DNA of 64,000 bases, from contig WBMW01002283.1 of NCBI GenBank assembly GCA_013396635.1, forward strand, positions 210,326 through 274,325, written 5' to 3'. Source of the stretch: Penelope pileata (taxonomy: Eukaryota; Chordata; Aves; Galliformes; Cracidae). Made by a program: the position numbers and the translations under genes. Positions within the stretch are counted from its first letter, which is position 1. The number at the start of each line of letters is the position of its first letter. Under the pieces are notes generated by a model. It was not told the origin of the DNA and did not search any database. It worked only from the letters and a program-made list of their open reading frames with translations. Below are positions 11,493-22,194 of the stretch, in pieces.

Positions 11493-11527
11493 AAAAAAAA
11501 AAAAAAAGAAGAAGAAAATAAAAAAAT
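11493..11527. repeat. A-rich low-complexity tract
   Basis: Fifteen consecutive A at 11493-11507 are followed by GAAGAAGAAAATAAAAAAA. No transposon body is recognised next to it, so it is called a simple repeat rather than a retrotransposon tail. Confidence 0.9.
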
Positions 11528-12200
11528 TCAGCATAGGAATTCACAGATAAGAGTGGAAAAAAACCCTTCAAATAGGTCTGGGGGAAATGCTGTGGAGAAG
11601 CACACTGCTCTTAGCACAGCGTGCTGAGAATTCTGCTACGTGCCCTGGTGCAGCCACCTGCCGTAAACCCGCAATCTGATGATAGATATGTTCCTAACAC
11701 AGTAGAGTAATTGCTTAAGTCTTACAACAACAATACCCAAAACTGAACAGAACTTCAGTGCCTTCTGTTCTTTCCAAAAGACATGGTGGGAGGCATAGCT
11801 TGTTGGACACTCCAGTCCTAAACGAGTGGAAGAGGTGTTTGTCAACAAGGAAGTTAGCGACGTTCCGTAAATAGTAAGGGAACTGGCAATGAAGTATTTA
11901 TATGTGAAAATAACGCAAAATGCACACTCCATTTAGCACTGCCTTTACGAGAACATATTGTCTCTGCCTTGCTGCCTCCAGCTCCCCTGAGCCCAGACTC
12001 CCACCTCCTCTCTTACACCGCAGGTTCAAACGCAAACGTGAAGCAATGTCATCAGGAAATGCATTCGTGGAATAAATGCTCCCTAAAGAAGGCCAGAAAA
12101 ACACTTAGCTATGAAGAGAGGAACAGCCATCTGAAAGGCTGTTTACTCTCCTACCACAGAAATCCCCACCAGAAGACTAAAGGCGTTGTGGCGGGATCAT

Positions 12201-12330
12201 TCATAGAATCACCAAGGTCGGACAGACCTCCAAGATCACCTAGTCCGACCATACACCTACCACCAAGACTGCCCACTAAACCATGTCCCTCAGTTCCACA
12301 TCCACATTCTAACAATGCTTTCAAACCTAA
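12201..12330 (-). mobile_element. Old CR1 3'-end fragment, minus orientation
   Basis: Reads as the reverse complement of a CR1 3' end: CATAGAATCACCAAGGTCGG, then the block around AGATCACCTAGTCCGACC, then CCACTAAACCATGTCCCTCA. The right end fades into diverged CR1-like sequence near 12330. It is a short, diverged, 5'-truncated copy of a different subfamily from those at 8868 and 57480, and it has no coding potential. Confidence 0.85.
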
Positions 12331-13091
12331 ACAAACCAACTCACTGTGGGAATCCCCTGATTAACCCCAGGAGGCCGCACTGCTGCTTACAGGGCTATCC
12401 ATCAGCTCTGCTGAGAGTCTGAGCTCCCGTGAGGCTTCCTGCGAGGTCCGGTAGCAGCAGCAAGCCAAGATCCTGAGCTACAGCACTACAGATGAACGGC
12501 TCTGCAAGTAATAGGGTTACTCGCATCTGCAAGTACTTTTAAGATGAGGGCTTAGCCAACAGCAACTAATTGATGCTGTGCTTGCAGGGCTGCACATTCC
12601 AAACAACTTAGGGAACTGCTGGACAATCTGACAGGAGCACAAGTTACCCACTGGAAGGCATGGCATCTGGAAGGTACGCCAGCAGCAAGTCAGCGTTGTC
12701 GAGTCAAAACTCAAACCCCTGTGTACTGCGACCTTACTGCACTGGAACACACAGCAACAAACACGTGGACAGTCCGAGGAGCACACAACACAGCCACCAA
12801 GGTCTGAGTGTCAAAAGCAATTTTCATACAGGTAAAAACAAAATTTGATCATTCGTGTTTGTCATTCAGCGCTGTAAGAATTAAGTTAACAGTTCTTAAT
12901 GAGCTTCCATTTCTACTTACTGCTCATTACCAAAGTGGCTGCTGAGCTTGGTTTTCCACCAAAGGAAACTACTTGTCCATTTAAATAAAAAATTGAGGAG
13001 GAGACTTTTCTCACTATCTCTTTTCAAGGCTAACCTGAAGTTTCCTACCAACAAAAATAAAATTGCAGTTTGGTCTTAAAGGCCCACAGGT
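12331..13091. other. Non-coding stretch, nothing recognised
   Basis: I recognise no gene or mobile element here. Short open frames on both strands lack recognisable domains. Confidence 0.5.
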
Positions 13092-13425
13092 CATGGAATC
13101 ATAGAATGGCCTGGGTTGGAAGGGACCCCAAGGATCATCAGGCTCCACCCCCCCTGCCACAGGCAGGGCCACCAACCTCCAGATCAGGCACTAGATCAGG
13201 CTGCCCAGGGCCCCATCCAATCTGGCCTTAAACACCTCCAGGGTCGGGGCATCCACAGCCTCTCTGGGCAGCCTGTTCCAGCACCTCACCACTCTCTCAG
13301 TGAAGAAGAGATCCTTGACATCCAATCTAGACCTTCCCTCCTTCAGCTTAAAACCATCCCCCTTGTCCTGTCACTGTCTACCCTTGTAAAAAGCTGATTT
13401 CCCTCCTGTTTATAATCTGCCTTTA
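13092..13425 (-). mobile_element. CR1 LINE 3' fragment, minus orientation
   Basis: Reverse complement of a CR1 3' end, beginning with the tail complement (AATCATAGAATGGCCTGGGT). It then covers the 3' UTR and the end of ORF2: GGGCAGCCTGTTCCAGCACC, the ACCACTCTCTCAGTGAAGAA block, and CCCTTGTCCTGTCACTGTCT. It lies about 0.7 kb from the CpG island. The 5' part of the element is absent and no functional frame survives. Confidence 0.93.
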
Positions 13426-14139
13426 CGTCCAAGGGCTCATCTGCCCGTGGCAGCTTCCAGCTTCACAGCCAATCAGAGTGGCCTCAAGCACTGGCTGTCC
13501 TGGCTCAGACAGCCCCACCAGAGGTGCCTGCAAGACTTTATCTTTGTGTGTTCATTCCGAGTGGTTCGGAAACTTTAAGCCTCTTCCAGAGCTGGCGTCT
13601 CTGTATCTCCCTCCTTCATAACTTTGAAAAAACAGCTCTTTGCTTTCTGGACTTCTTAGCATGAAATTTGTCATGCTTTGCGGAGAAGTTTATGGAGAGC
13701 TGGGAGATTTTAAAACAAAAAACATGCAAACAGGAAACAGCATTTAACCCACCGCTAAGCTGACCCGGTGCTGACTCCTCAGCAATGGAATATTGGCAAG
13801 GGGCACCTATTAATCAGCTCTTGCAACAGCAAGATGGCTCCAAAACACAGCAACAGGAAGGGAACAGAACATGTGCTATGCCTAAAAGCAAAACAGCAAG
13901 CTCAGTTTGCCTGTAGCACGAAGGAGGTATCCGAATGAAATAAACTGCAGAGGCTCCAGCTACACATTTCCTGTACAAATAAAACCAGGAATAAGCAGAA
14001 GGTGTGTATGATTAATCAGATGTTAATACATTTCGTACCCTCTCCCCCAGCCATAAACCGCTGAGAGCGGGGTGAAAGTGGAAATGTGCTTTTTGCAGTG
14101 GGAAACATACCAGGGTAACGCGACTGATTTCACACAGGA
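13426..14139. other. Flank of CpG island, nothing recognised
   Basis: No gene is recognised. A good CCAAT-box motif (CCAATCA) occurs at 13469-13475, too far from the presumed start site for a classical proximal promoter element. Otherwise this is ordinary mixed-composition sequence grading into the CpG island. Confidence 0.4.
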
Positions 14140-15310
14140 AACTGCAGCCCTGAGCGCGGGGCAGCCGGAGCGCGTCCCGCTGCACCCTGCCAGCAGCACC
14201 CGTCTGTCGGGAGGGGATGGGACCTGGCAGGGGGGTGGCTCAGCCCCACTGCCACCCTGCTCCCTGCTGGCACCACCGGGACCCACAGCAAAGGTCCTGG
14301 CAGATAGGCTGGCAAGAGGGGAACATGCACCCACTTCTGCAGTTCATTCGGGACAGCGGCATTCTCTGGGCTGTTACCGATTTGCACTGGTTGTTTGCAG
14401 CGTAAAGGCGGGCAAGTTGAACGAGCACCAGCCAGCTCCGCTTGCACCCAGCAGACACAAGAGGTAAAACGCACGACTTGCACAGCCCACCCCTGCAGCT
14501 GAACGGGAGCCACAAACCAGAGCAGGCAGCACGAACCGCGCCGGGACGCAGAGGGCTGAAGGCGGTCCCGCTCAGCAGCACGCGGAGATGTGCTGCGTCC
14601 CGCCCGGCCTCGCCCCTCAGCACACAGCACACACCCCTCTGCCAACACGCCGGGAAAGCACTCCTGATGCTCACAGCGCAGCTCCACAGGCGCAGCTCAG
14701 GATGGAACCTTCCCCTTCCCGAAGGGAAACACCACCGCGTGTTCTCCCGCTGAGCCTCCACCTCCCACCCGCGGGCTCGCGCTGTGCGACCGACTCCATC
14801 CCACCTTCCACCCGCACACCGCCAAAGCAGGGGCGCGGAGAGGCACTGAAATCCTCAACGTCCACCCAGGGAGCTGCGAGCAGCCCTCCCACGGCTCCCT
14901 CACAGCGATGGGGATTCCACCATCCCCAGAGGGGATCCCCTCTCCCTGGACGTGCGGCCCCGCGGGGCGCGGCCTCCCCGGCTCGGAGCGGACCGCGCCC
15001 TCACGCCGGCACCGCGGGGCTGTGGGGAGCGCCGGCCCCAGCGCGGAGACGGCTCTTACCTCGCCCGTGGCTGCGGCTCCGCTCCGGCTCAGCTCCGCGG
15101 GCGGCCGCTCAGCCAGAGCCCAGCCCCAGCGCCCGCCCCTTCCTTCACCTGCAGCCGCGGGGCGGCCCGGGGCGGGCCCGGCCTCCCGGCATCGCTCCGC
15201 TCCCTCAGAGCCGCCCCGCGAGCGCTGTGCGCGGCGTCACACAGGGAGCAGGGCCCTGCCTGCCTGCAGGACGCTGCCGCTGAGCCGGGCGGTGAGGCCC
15301 TGGCACAGCT
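14140..15310. promoter_or_regulatory. CpG island with a probable minus-strand promoter
   Basis: CpG dinucleotides, rare elsewhere in the window, become abundant from about 14140 and are densest at 14830-15250. GC boxes are visible, for example CGCCCGCCCC near 15130, GGGGCGGGCC at 15169-15178 and CCGCCCCGCG at 15211-15220. No TATA box is evident, as is typical of a broad CpG-island promoter. The donor at 15060/15059 on the minus strand points to leftward transcription. Long open frames in all directions (for example 14588-15283 plus, 14130-14687 minus) are the expected by-product of GC-rich sequence and are not called as genes. A bidirectional promoter is possible. Confidence 0.85.
15060..15240 (-). 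other. Probable untranslated first exon of a minus-strand gene
   Basis: In the core of the CpG island the minus strand reads GGGCGAG followed by GTAAGAGCC, a near-perfect 5' splice site with the exon ending at 15060. The start site is not defined; 15240 is a nominal upstream limit set by the GC-box region. The inferred exon holds one short upstream frame starting at the ATG near 15192, which ends within 16 codons. So the exon is probably mostly 5' UTR. A second possible donor (CTGCAG followed by GTGAAGG) lies near 15150. The gene is not identified; its coding exons would lie at lower coordinates or beyond the window. Confidence 0.45.
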
Positions 15311-15478
15311 GCCCAGGGCTGCGGTGCCCCATCCCTGGAGGGGCTCAGGGCCAGGTGGAATGGGGCCCTGGGCAGCCTGAGCTGGTGTGGAAACCCAGCC
15401 CATGGCAGTGGGGTTGGGACTGGGTGTGCTGTAAGGTCCCCTCCAACCCAACCATGTTGTGATTCTATGATTCTATGA
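15291..15478 (+). mobile_element. CR1 3' end next to the CpG-island promoter
   Basis: A CR1 terminus in plus orientation: the GCCCCATCCCTGGAGGGGCT block, GGGGCCCTGGGCAGCCTGAG, the run GGTCCCCTCCAACCCAACCA, and the tail ending in two copies of the ATTCTATG unit at 15463-15478. It is strongly 5'-truncated. It lies immediately outside the CpG island, on the upstream side of the minus-strand start site and opposite to it in orientation. Confidence 0.95.
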
Positions 15479-18425
15479 AATTAAAACTAGAGAAGCAAAA
15501 TACACAACTCCATCACAAAGCGTTTTTGTTTTTTAAATACCCAGCAACTTCAGAATGCATTTTTTTGTCTTGTGCAAAGCAGTAGCACTGCTGTGGGCTT
15601 CACACTGCGAGGTGCGAAGCACTCTGCTTTAACTCCACTTTCTTAACAAGAATGTCATCGAAAAAGAGCACTTAGTAAAGCAATGTTCCTATCTAAAACA
15701 CTGATCTTTGCATAATTCTGCAGATTTATTTGAATAAAGAGCAGCAGTTCCCTTCCTGATTACTCAGCTAGTACTTTTAGTTAGTTTTAAAGCCCTTAAC
15801 CTTTACAATGGCATGAAAATGGTTTCTGTGGTCAGAAAACACAGCGGTGCGGTATTTCCCGCGAATGCCATTTACCAGTATTTCTCTTTGCTGTTCATAA
15901 ATTTTTGAGATATGAAGTAGCAAGAAGAATCAGTCAATGACTCTTCTGAACAGAGGAGAGGTGCTGCTTGGTCTGTGAAGCAGGGCTCTGTGTTTTCAGC
16001 ACAACAGAGGCTACCAAAGCTGGTTAGAAACACAGTTCAGCATTGAGCCTCGATGGATTTATAGCTTTAGTATTGTGCTGTAAACGCCTGCTATTGGATT
16101 TGCAGGAGTCTGTACGCAAAGAAAAATACCACTTTAGAGGACAAGGGAGTAACTGCACTGGCAGAGCTGAAGGAAAATGAACTTTCTTAAACTTCCCCAT
16201 GACAGACACCCTGGCTGCAGCAGCCCCAGCCTTTGCCCTGGCCTCGGCTTTCTGCTGACAGCTGTGCATGACAGTGGGCAGGCTGTGTACCGCGAGTGAG
16301 TCCCCTACAAAGACTGCGAGCGGGAAAGAGGTTTGTGTGCAGCACTGCCACTGATTTCAGTGTGCATCCTGTGGCAGAACACCGTGACGTGGCTGGTGGA
16401 AATGGCAACAATTGTTTTCCCGTATGACTAAATCCAGAACTTGTAGTCTCCAGAGAAGGCGGATTACCGCACTGAAGGCACTAAGCTAAAGCAGGTGTAG
16501 GGAGCCTTGTTGTGTTGGCTGAACGTGCCGGGTGATTTCACTTTATATGGTACAGCCCATGATTAGAGTGTGTGTTATTACTGGATAGCAGAGCATGTCA
16601 ACGTGTGCTCTGCCAAACACATTGGAAAGGCCTATTTGATCCCCACCAAGGAAAACGCTCCCCACCCCCAAGCTGGAAGCTAAACTGACAAGCCCTTATA
16701 CACACTGTGACAAGGAGGGAGGCTCTTCTCCAGCTCTCTCCTCAGCTGAGCTTTCTTTTTGTACCAGCAGAGCTCTCCCTGTGATGTAAATTGCAAGCAG
16801 CATTCCAGCTGAGAGGGCTGGAACACTTGCTTGTTCCTCCTGGAAATGCTGTGCCCAATGCCTTTCAGGATCGCAGTTGTGAAACACCAGGTAATCCTCA
16901 TTATTTTATGAGCCTGCTCTTTCTCACTTGTCTCAAAGTGATGAACTCATTACTTACATTGGAAGCTTTTACTAGCTCACAACTGTGGGATACCAATGAA
17001 ATTGTGCTGCTGAAACTAGGTTACTCCAATCATCGAAGCCACCCAGGTATGCTGAATCGTAATACTCTTCTGCAGTGAGGAAACAGCCCAGCTTCATTTT
17101 ATCAGTGAATGTAACATTACATTCACCTAAAAAATTCATGCTCTTATCACAGAGAATGGTCAGACTAGTCTGGCATGGCCTGCTTTGGGGAGGGAAAAGT
17201 TCTATTTTATCCCATTTACTTCTACATCCTTAATTACTTTTTCTTCAAATTTGCATATAAAATCAGATTGAAAGGACTACAGCTATGATACTGATTTCAC
17301 CTCCAGATTCCCCACCAGAGAGACTTGTCAAAAAGGTTTGTGTAGGTGTGGTTTCATCAGGTCAGAATTCTGAGGAAGATGCCGGCCACCCCTCACTGCT
17401 TTCTAGCCTGGCTTCCTCTTTTGTTCTTTCGTGTAAGTGTGCCCACAGACCCCTGGTCTATTTGTGCTAATTATCACAGCATGCATAACTTAGCTTCACT
17501 TTTGGCAATTCTCCGTCCTGAGACATATGTACTTTTTCTGATCAGTCTTTCTGCTTCTTGCAGAATCTCTGCTTATACCTCCTTTCCCATTTGTGGTGGC
17601 TTGCCACGCACTTCGAGCTCCATCTGGTCTGTAAGAGCTTTCCTTGATTCTTTCCTTGATTTTCCTGTGGTCACGTGGGACACAAGTTGTAATACAGCCC
17701 ACTGTAGGTACCAAACCAGGCATCATCCAAAATGCAAACCTGGGTGGGAGGGCTGCTTGGGTTTTGTAATTCTGTCAGTTATTCCGTAAAACGAGTGCTA
17801 AAACACGCACAGTCTCAAGGAAAAGAAGCACTTATGTCAAATTTAAGGTACTCCTACCTTGTCTGAGAAGCATCAAAGAATTAACTAACAAAAATACAGA
17901 AAGCTGGTACTAGGATACTAACAAATTTTCCTACTTGGAGGTTGTGGACTGGGTTACCCGTTTAAACATGCAGCACACCTGATGCTTTAAACATGCTCAG
18001 GTGTTCTTCCATCTATCGCTCTGCCCAGCATCACAGCCAGTTTTGATTTTGCTTGCTGCTGTTCCTGCTAGTTGCTGTCCCAGGCTGGGAATGCAGACTG
18101 AAATCACGAGTCCGGCTCCAGAGGCAGTATCACAAGAGGCCCTGGTGGGGCCTGCCAGGGAAGTGCAGCACACATAAATAATAACATTTGCTCTGAGATG
18201 GATGAGGATTCTGATTGCCCTCCCCCAGAGGCATGCAGTGAGATGACAATATACTTAGTGTAAAGAAGGTACTCATCTTTGTTAGTTAGAAGTGCCGGAG
18301 AAACATGAAAAATATTTGAATTCCAAAGATAAGAAATCTAAAAAAGAGCAAATGTTTTCTTTAACAGTATTCTCCATTGTATTTATAGGACTCTTACCAA
18401 GCCTGTGGTAAAAATAAAGCCTCTG

Positions 18426-18445
18426 GTTTTGTTTTGTTTTGTTTT
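18426..18445. repeat. (GTTTT)4 pentanucleotide microsatellite
   Basis: Four uninterrupted GTTTT units, followed by further T-rich sequence. Confidence 0.9.
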
Positions 18446-21400
18446 TCTTTTCCTTCATATTCTGACAAATACTGCAATTAATTTAAGCTACATAATCTAT
18501 TCCAGGTCCCAACTGTATCCCACAGAGTAATTCCTAATGGATGGAGGAAGTATGCCAGAAAAAGCAGGGCTTCGTGAAGGCATTTTGCCTATTTCTGTCA
18601 TGATTTCCTGCTGAAGCTTTATGGAAATAAACTCACTAATGCTTCTGCAACACATTTGGCTGACAGCTAACATGTCCCTCCTTGTCTTCAGCATAACATC
18701 TTGTTGGTGCACAGGGTGAAACTGATCTGTCTGGGGTCGTTACTGGTGCTGGCAACACAGTTTATTCCCTTTCTTATTTGCTGCACTGCGTTTGCGATCA
18801 AATTGTATCGTTCCTCTCTACAGAAAACAGCAGTCTCTTCTGAGTGTTTTTCAGTGTGTTTGTGCTGAAGCAGCTAGAATTTGGGTTTGGCATGGGAGAT
18901 GCAGGGATGTGCATTTAACCAACACGTTCCGCAGTTGGACACAGTATCAGGGAAGAAAATGAAAAGTATTTGAGAACCATGGATTGATAAAAATTCTGAG
19001 GCAGAAATCTGTCACATACCTGACCTTTGGTGGAAATAACAACACTGTGGATAGCAGGGGTTTTCAGCCTGCGTGATCATACTTGCTGAGGGAGGATGAA
19101 GCTATTATTGAGACCATAAAAAGGCACTTTCCCAAACTTGCCTGGTCTTATTAGCAGAAACTATGAACTTTTCCCACATGACTTCATCTGCTAACTCATC
19201 TACAGATAAGACAAGTGTCAACCATTTGTTTTTATCCTATGTTCCAAGGGAATATTTCTTAGAACTCAGAAAGTGGTATAATTGGTTTCACTCTGAGCAC
19301 ATAAGCAAAAATCACAAAAAACACCAAACTTGCATACAGTGACACTGAAACTCGTCTTTAGACAAGTGCTGTTTTTTCCCTTTTGAAACTGAATAAACAA
19401 AATGTAGCTGTAGCTGCAGGGGCAGAGAATCCCAACTAACACACTGCTAAACCTCCAGCATACGATTCATGGTTTGAGTGCAGCGCGCTGTGATGTCCTC
19501 CTACTCTTTCCTACTCTTACCGAAAGCTGCACAGTAACGGAAATCATCAGAACAATTCCAGTCTGCTGTTGGTGAGTGAAATTATTTTCACGTTGTCAAA
19601 GCAAAATAACTTACACGGCTGTGAAGTTTCCAGCGGGAAATTACGACTCATGTAACAACAGCCTTTTTTGAAGGTTCATACCAAGAAGAGCAAAGGGCAA
19701 GACATTAAGCCCAGCATAAGAATACAAAAAACCTTTCAGAGCTGTTCACCTCCAGACATGCTTTTAAAGGCATGAACACCAGAAAACCTAGTGGCTAAGG
19801 GGTTCGATATCACGTAGGAGGGTTTAGGTATGCAGTCATCATCAGAGGAATAGGAAAGCAGCATCTCTCAGGAACAGGGCTAATTTTAGGCATAATGAAA
19901 GAGGGAGCAGCCTCAAAATCATTCTGGCACAAGGAATTGTGGAGCTCTTGTCTCTGTCTGCCCCGGGGAGACAGCTGAAGCTGCTGGTGTGGGTGGCAGC
20001 ATCGCTGGGGAAACCAGGGCAGCTTCCAGCTTTCCCCTGTAACGAGACACTGAGTGTTCCTTATGCTGACACCCTTATGCTCTTTCTCAAATCTTTCTTC
20101 ATATGTGGGCTATGTTTGCTCTGTTCTCCCATTGTTATCTTTAAATCTTTGTTAGACTGCACGAAGACTTTAACTCCCTTAACTGCTGCTTTGAGCTTCT
20201 TTCTGGCAAGACTCCTCACTGTAATCATCCCTCCAAACTGAGCAAAACTGTAACAGATTTTTTATTGCTTTTCTGTCCTGAAAGGGTGTAGAATCTATTA
20301 AAGCATCCTTAAAAATACTGCCATATATCCAAATGAATTAAATCATAATAATTAAAAAAAAAAAAGAAACACCACATTTGAAAGCAGTAATAGACCAGAA
20401 TTATTGCTGAAGAGCAACTTGCAACAACTATGAAACCCAAGAGTAAGTCCTTTTGCATGCAGAGCTGGAAGGACACCAGAGAATGTAGAGTCAATGTATG
20501 GTTACATGCAGAGAAGATAAGAGCATAGCAGAGCATTACAGAAAAGCTGACTAAATGCCTTATTTTTTTATAAGAGTTAGGGAAGTTTCCATGCAAGATC
20601 CTGTCTTCATGGGAGAGTTGTTAGAGAGTCCGTGCCAAACTGAAGGATCAGTAGAAAGGGCTCCAGATTAAATGAACAAGATGAACAGACAGTCACCAGA
20701 ACTGGACTGCGTTCTGCCAAGAGTTCTAAGAGAATATAGCTCAAACTATGGTGTATAACCTCTTGCTTAAAGCCAATATTTTACCTGGGAAGTGAAAGGT
20801 AATAAATGTGATAAGTTTTTTTTTTTTTAACGGTTGAGTCAGGGATCTACAGGCTGATAGACATGACACCTGGACTGGAATAAGTTAATAAAAACTGTAC
20901 TAAAAGAATTAGGGGAGGCAGTAGAAATAATCTGTTAAGGGAGAGTCTGCACAACTCTTAGAAAGAGAAATTATGCCTCAGAAGTGAATCTGTTAAGTTC
21001 CCCAAAGAAGTCATTAAGTATGTGAAAGGGGAGATCTGGTTGATATGTGCTGTTTGAATTTCTAAAACAACCTCAGTGCAGTTACTCATCAAAAACTTTG
21101 TAGGAAGTTCAGCATCAATGGCAAAAAAAAAAATAAAAGGTTAAAAGATAGGAAAAAGAAGGTGGGAGTTAAACAGAGTTTTCACAGTGTGGGAAGGGAT
21201 TTTCCTTCCTTGGTAACTGGCATGGAAACGAGGCATTTCAATACAGTCAGACATGATATGATAAAAGTACCGTAATGTAAAGCTTATTGTGAGAAGGGAG
21301 GCAATAAAATGTGCTGATATCAAGTTGTTTGGGGTAGATAAAGATAAGTGCTGACTGCGAGGAAGGATTTAATAATACTGAGCAATAGAGCAAGGTTAAA

Positions 21401-22173
21401 CTCAGTGTAAATAATTGTAAAAATCTTCCTAACTTAGCACAGATAATGATCGACCCTGCGCTGATTATTACCCATGAGGAATGAGCTCTTGGGCTGTGAT
21501 GGTTCCAAAAAGCTGGTGGCTCAGCAAGAGTGCAAGAGTCAAGCTGCAAACAGAACATCAGCACTTACTGCAAGAGAACCAAGAACAAAGCAAAGCAAAG
21601 CATTATGCCACAGCATACAGCCACCAAGCCTCACATCTTGGAAATTATGTTCAGTGCTAGTTTCCCAATTGCAAAAAGGGTAGAGACAGGCACCACAAAT
21701 GTGGTGGTTGTATGATGTAGATCTCCTTGCCTTGGGATGCTGGGGATGCTAGGAGCTCACTCAGACAGGTTCCAAGTGAGCCTGGGCAAGCCTACAGCAG
21801 CAAAACCCCTCACCGGCTGTTATCCTTCCAGAAAGTTCACTTCTTTCTAAGTACTGTAGAAAAAAATACTGAGCTAGATGAACCTTTCATGTGAGGAGTG
21901 CAAACCATCTTACAATATCATCACTGCTCTCAAAATCCATTGTATATATCGTACTGGTCATTGTGAAGGTGCTCTTCATCTGGTATTTCTGCAGCCACCT
22001 CATACACTGTACCACCAGGTTCAGTTGGTTCTTAACACCTGAGCCATATCCATTTCATCAGGCTCAATCCATTGCCTGCTCCACTCAGCATGAATTTTGC
22101 TTAGATTTTCTGCATGACCTAGATGAAGCTAGTACAAACACTAACAAGCACGGGAGAGGTAGCACCTCTGATA

Positions 22174-22194
22174 TTTTTTTTTTTTTGGGGGGGG
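22174..22194. repeat. T13 tract directly joined to G8 tract
   Basis: Thirteen T followed immediately by eight G. Such junctions are prone to sequencing and polymerase slippage error, so the exact lengths are uncertain. Confidence 0.9.

Larger units (their letters stand above)
9198..12200. other. Non-coding stretch with two candidate minus-strand exons
   Basis: AT-rich sequence with no recognised gene. It holds two minus-strand splice-bounded segments (9468-9505, 9764-9856) and an A-rich tract at 11493-11527 beginning with 15 consecutive A. A plus-strand splice-bounded 52-nt segment at 9659-9710 (acceptor CCATCTCCAG, donor CAG followed by GTGAGT) conflicts in strand with its neighbours and is probably fortuitous. 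Confidence 0.5.

Noticed and set aside
14130..15462. Long open frames on both strands in the CpG island (up to 231 codons)
   Set aside because: GC-rich sequence lacks stop codons in every frame. The translations are proline/alanine/arginine-rich, mutually overlapping and contain no recognisable domain.
16262..16295. Plus-strand 34-nt splice-bounded segment right of the CpG island
   Set aside because: Splice motifs are reasonable, but it is very short and no plus-strand first exon is visible in the island; insufficient for a divergent-gene call.
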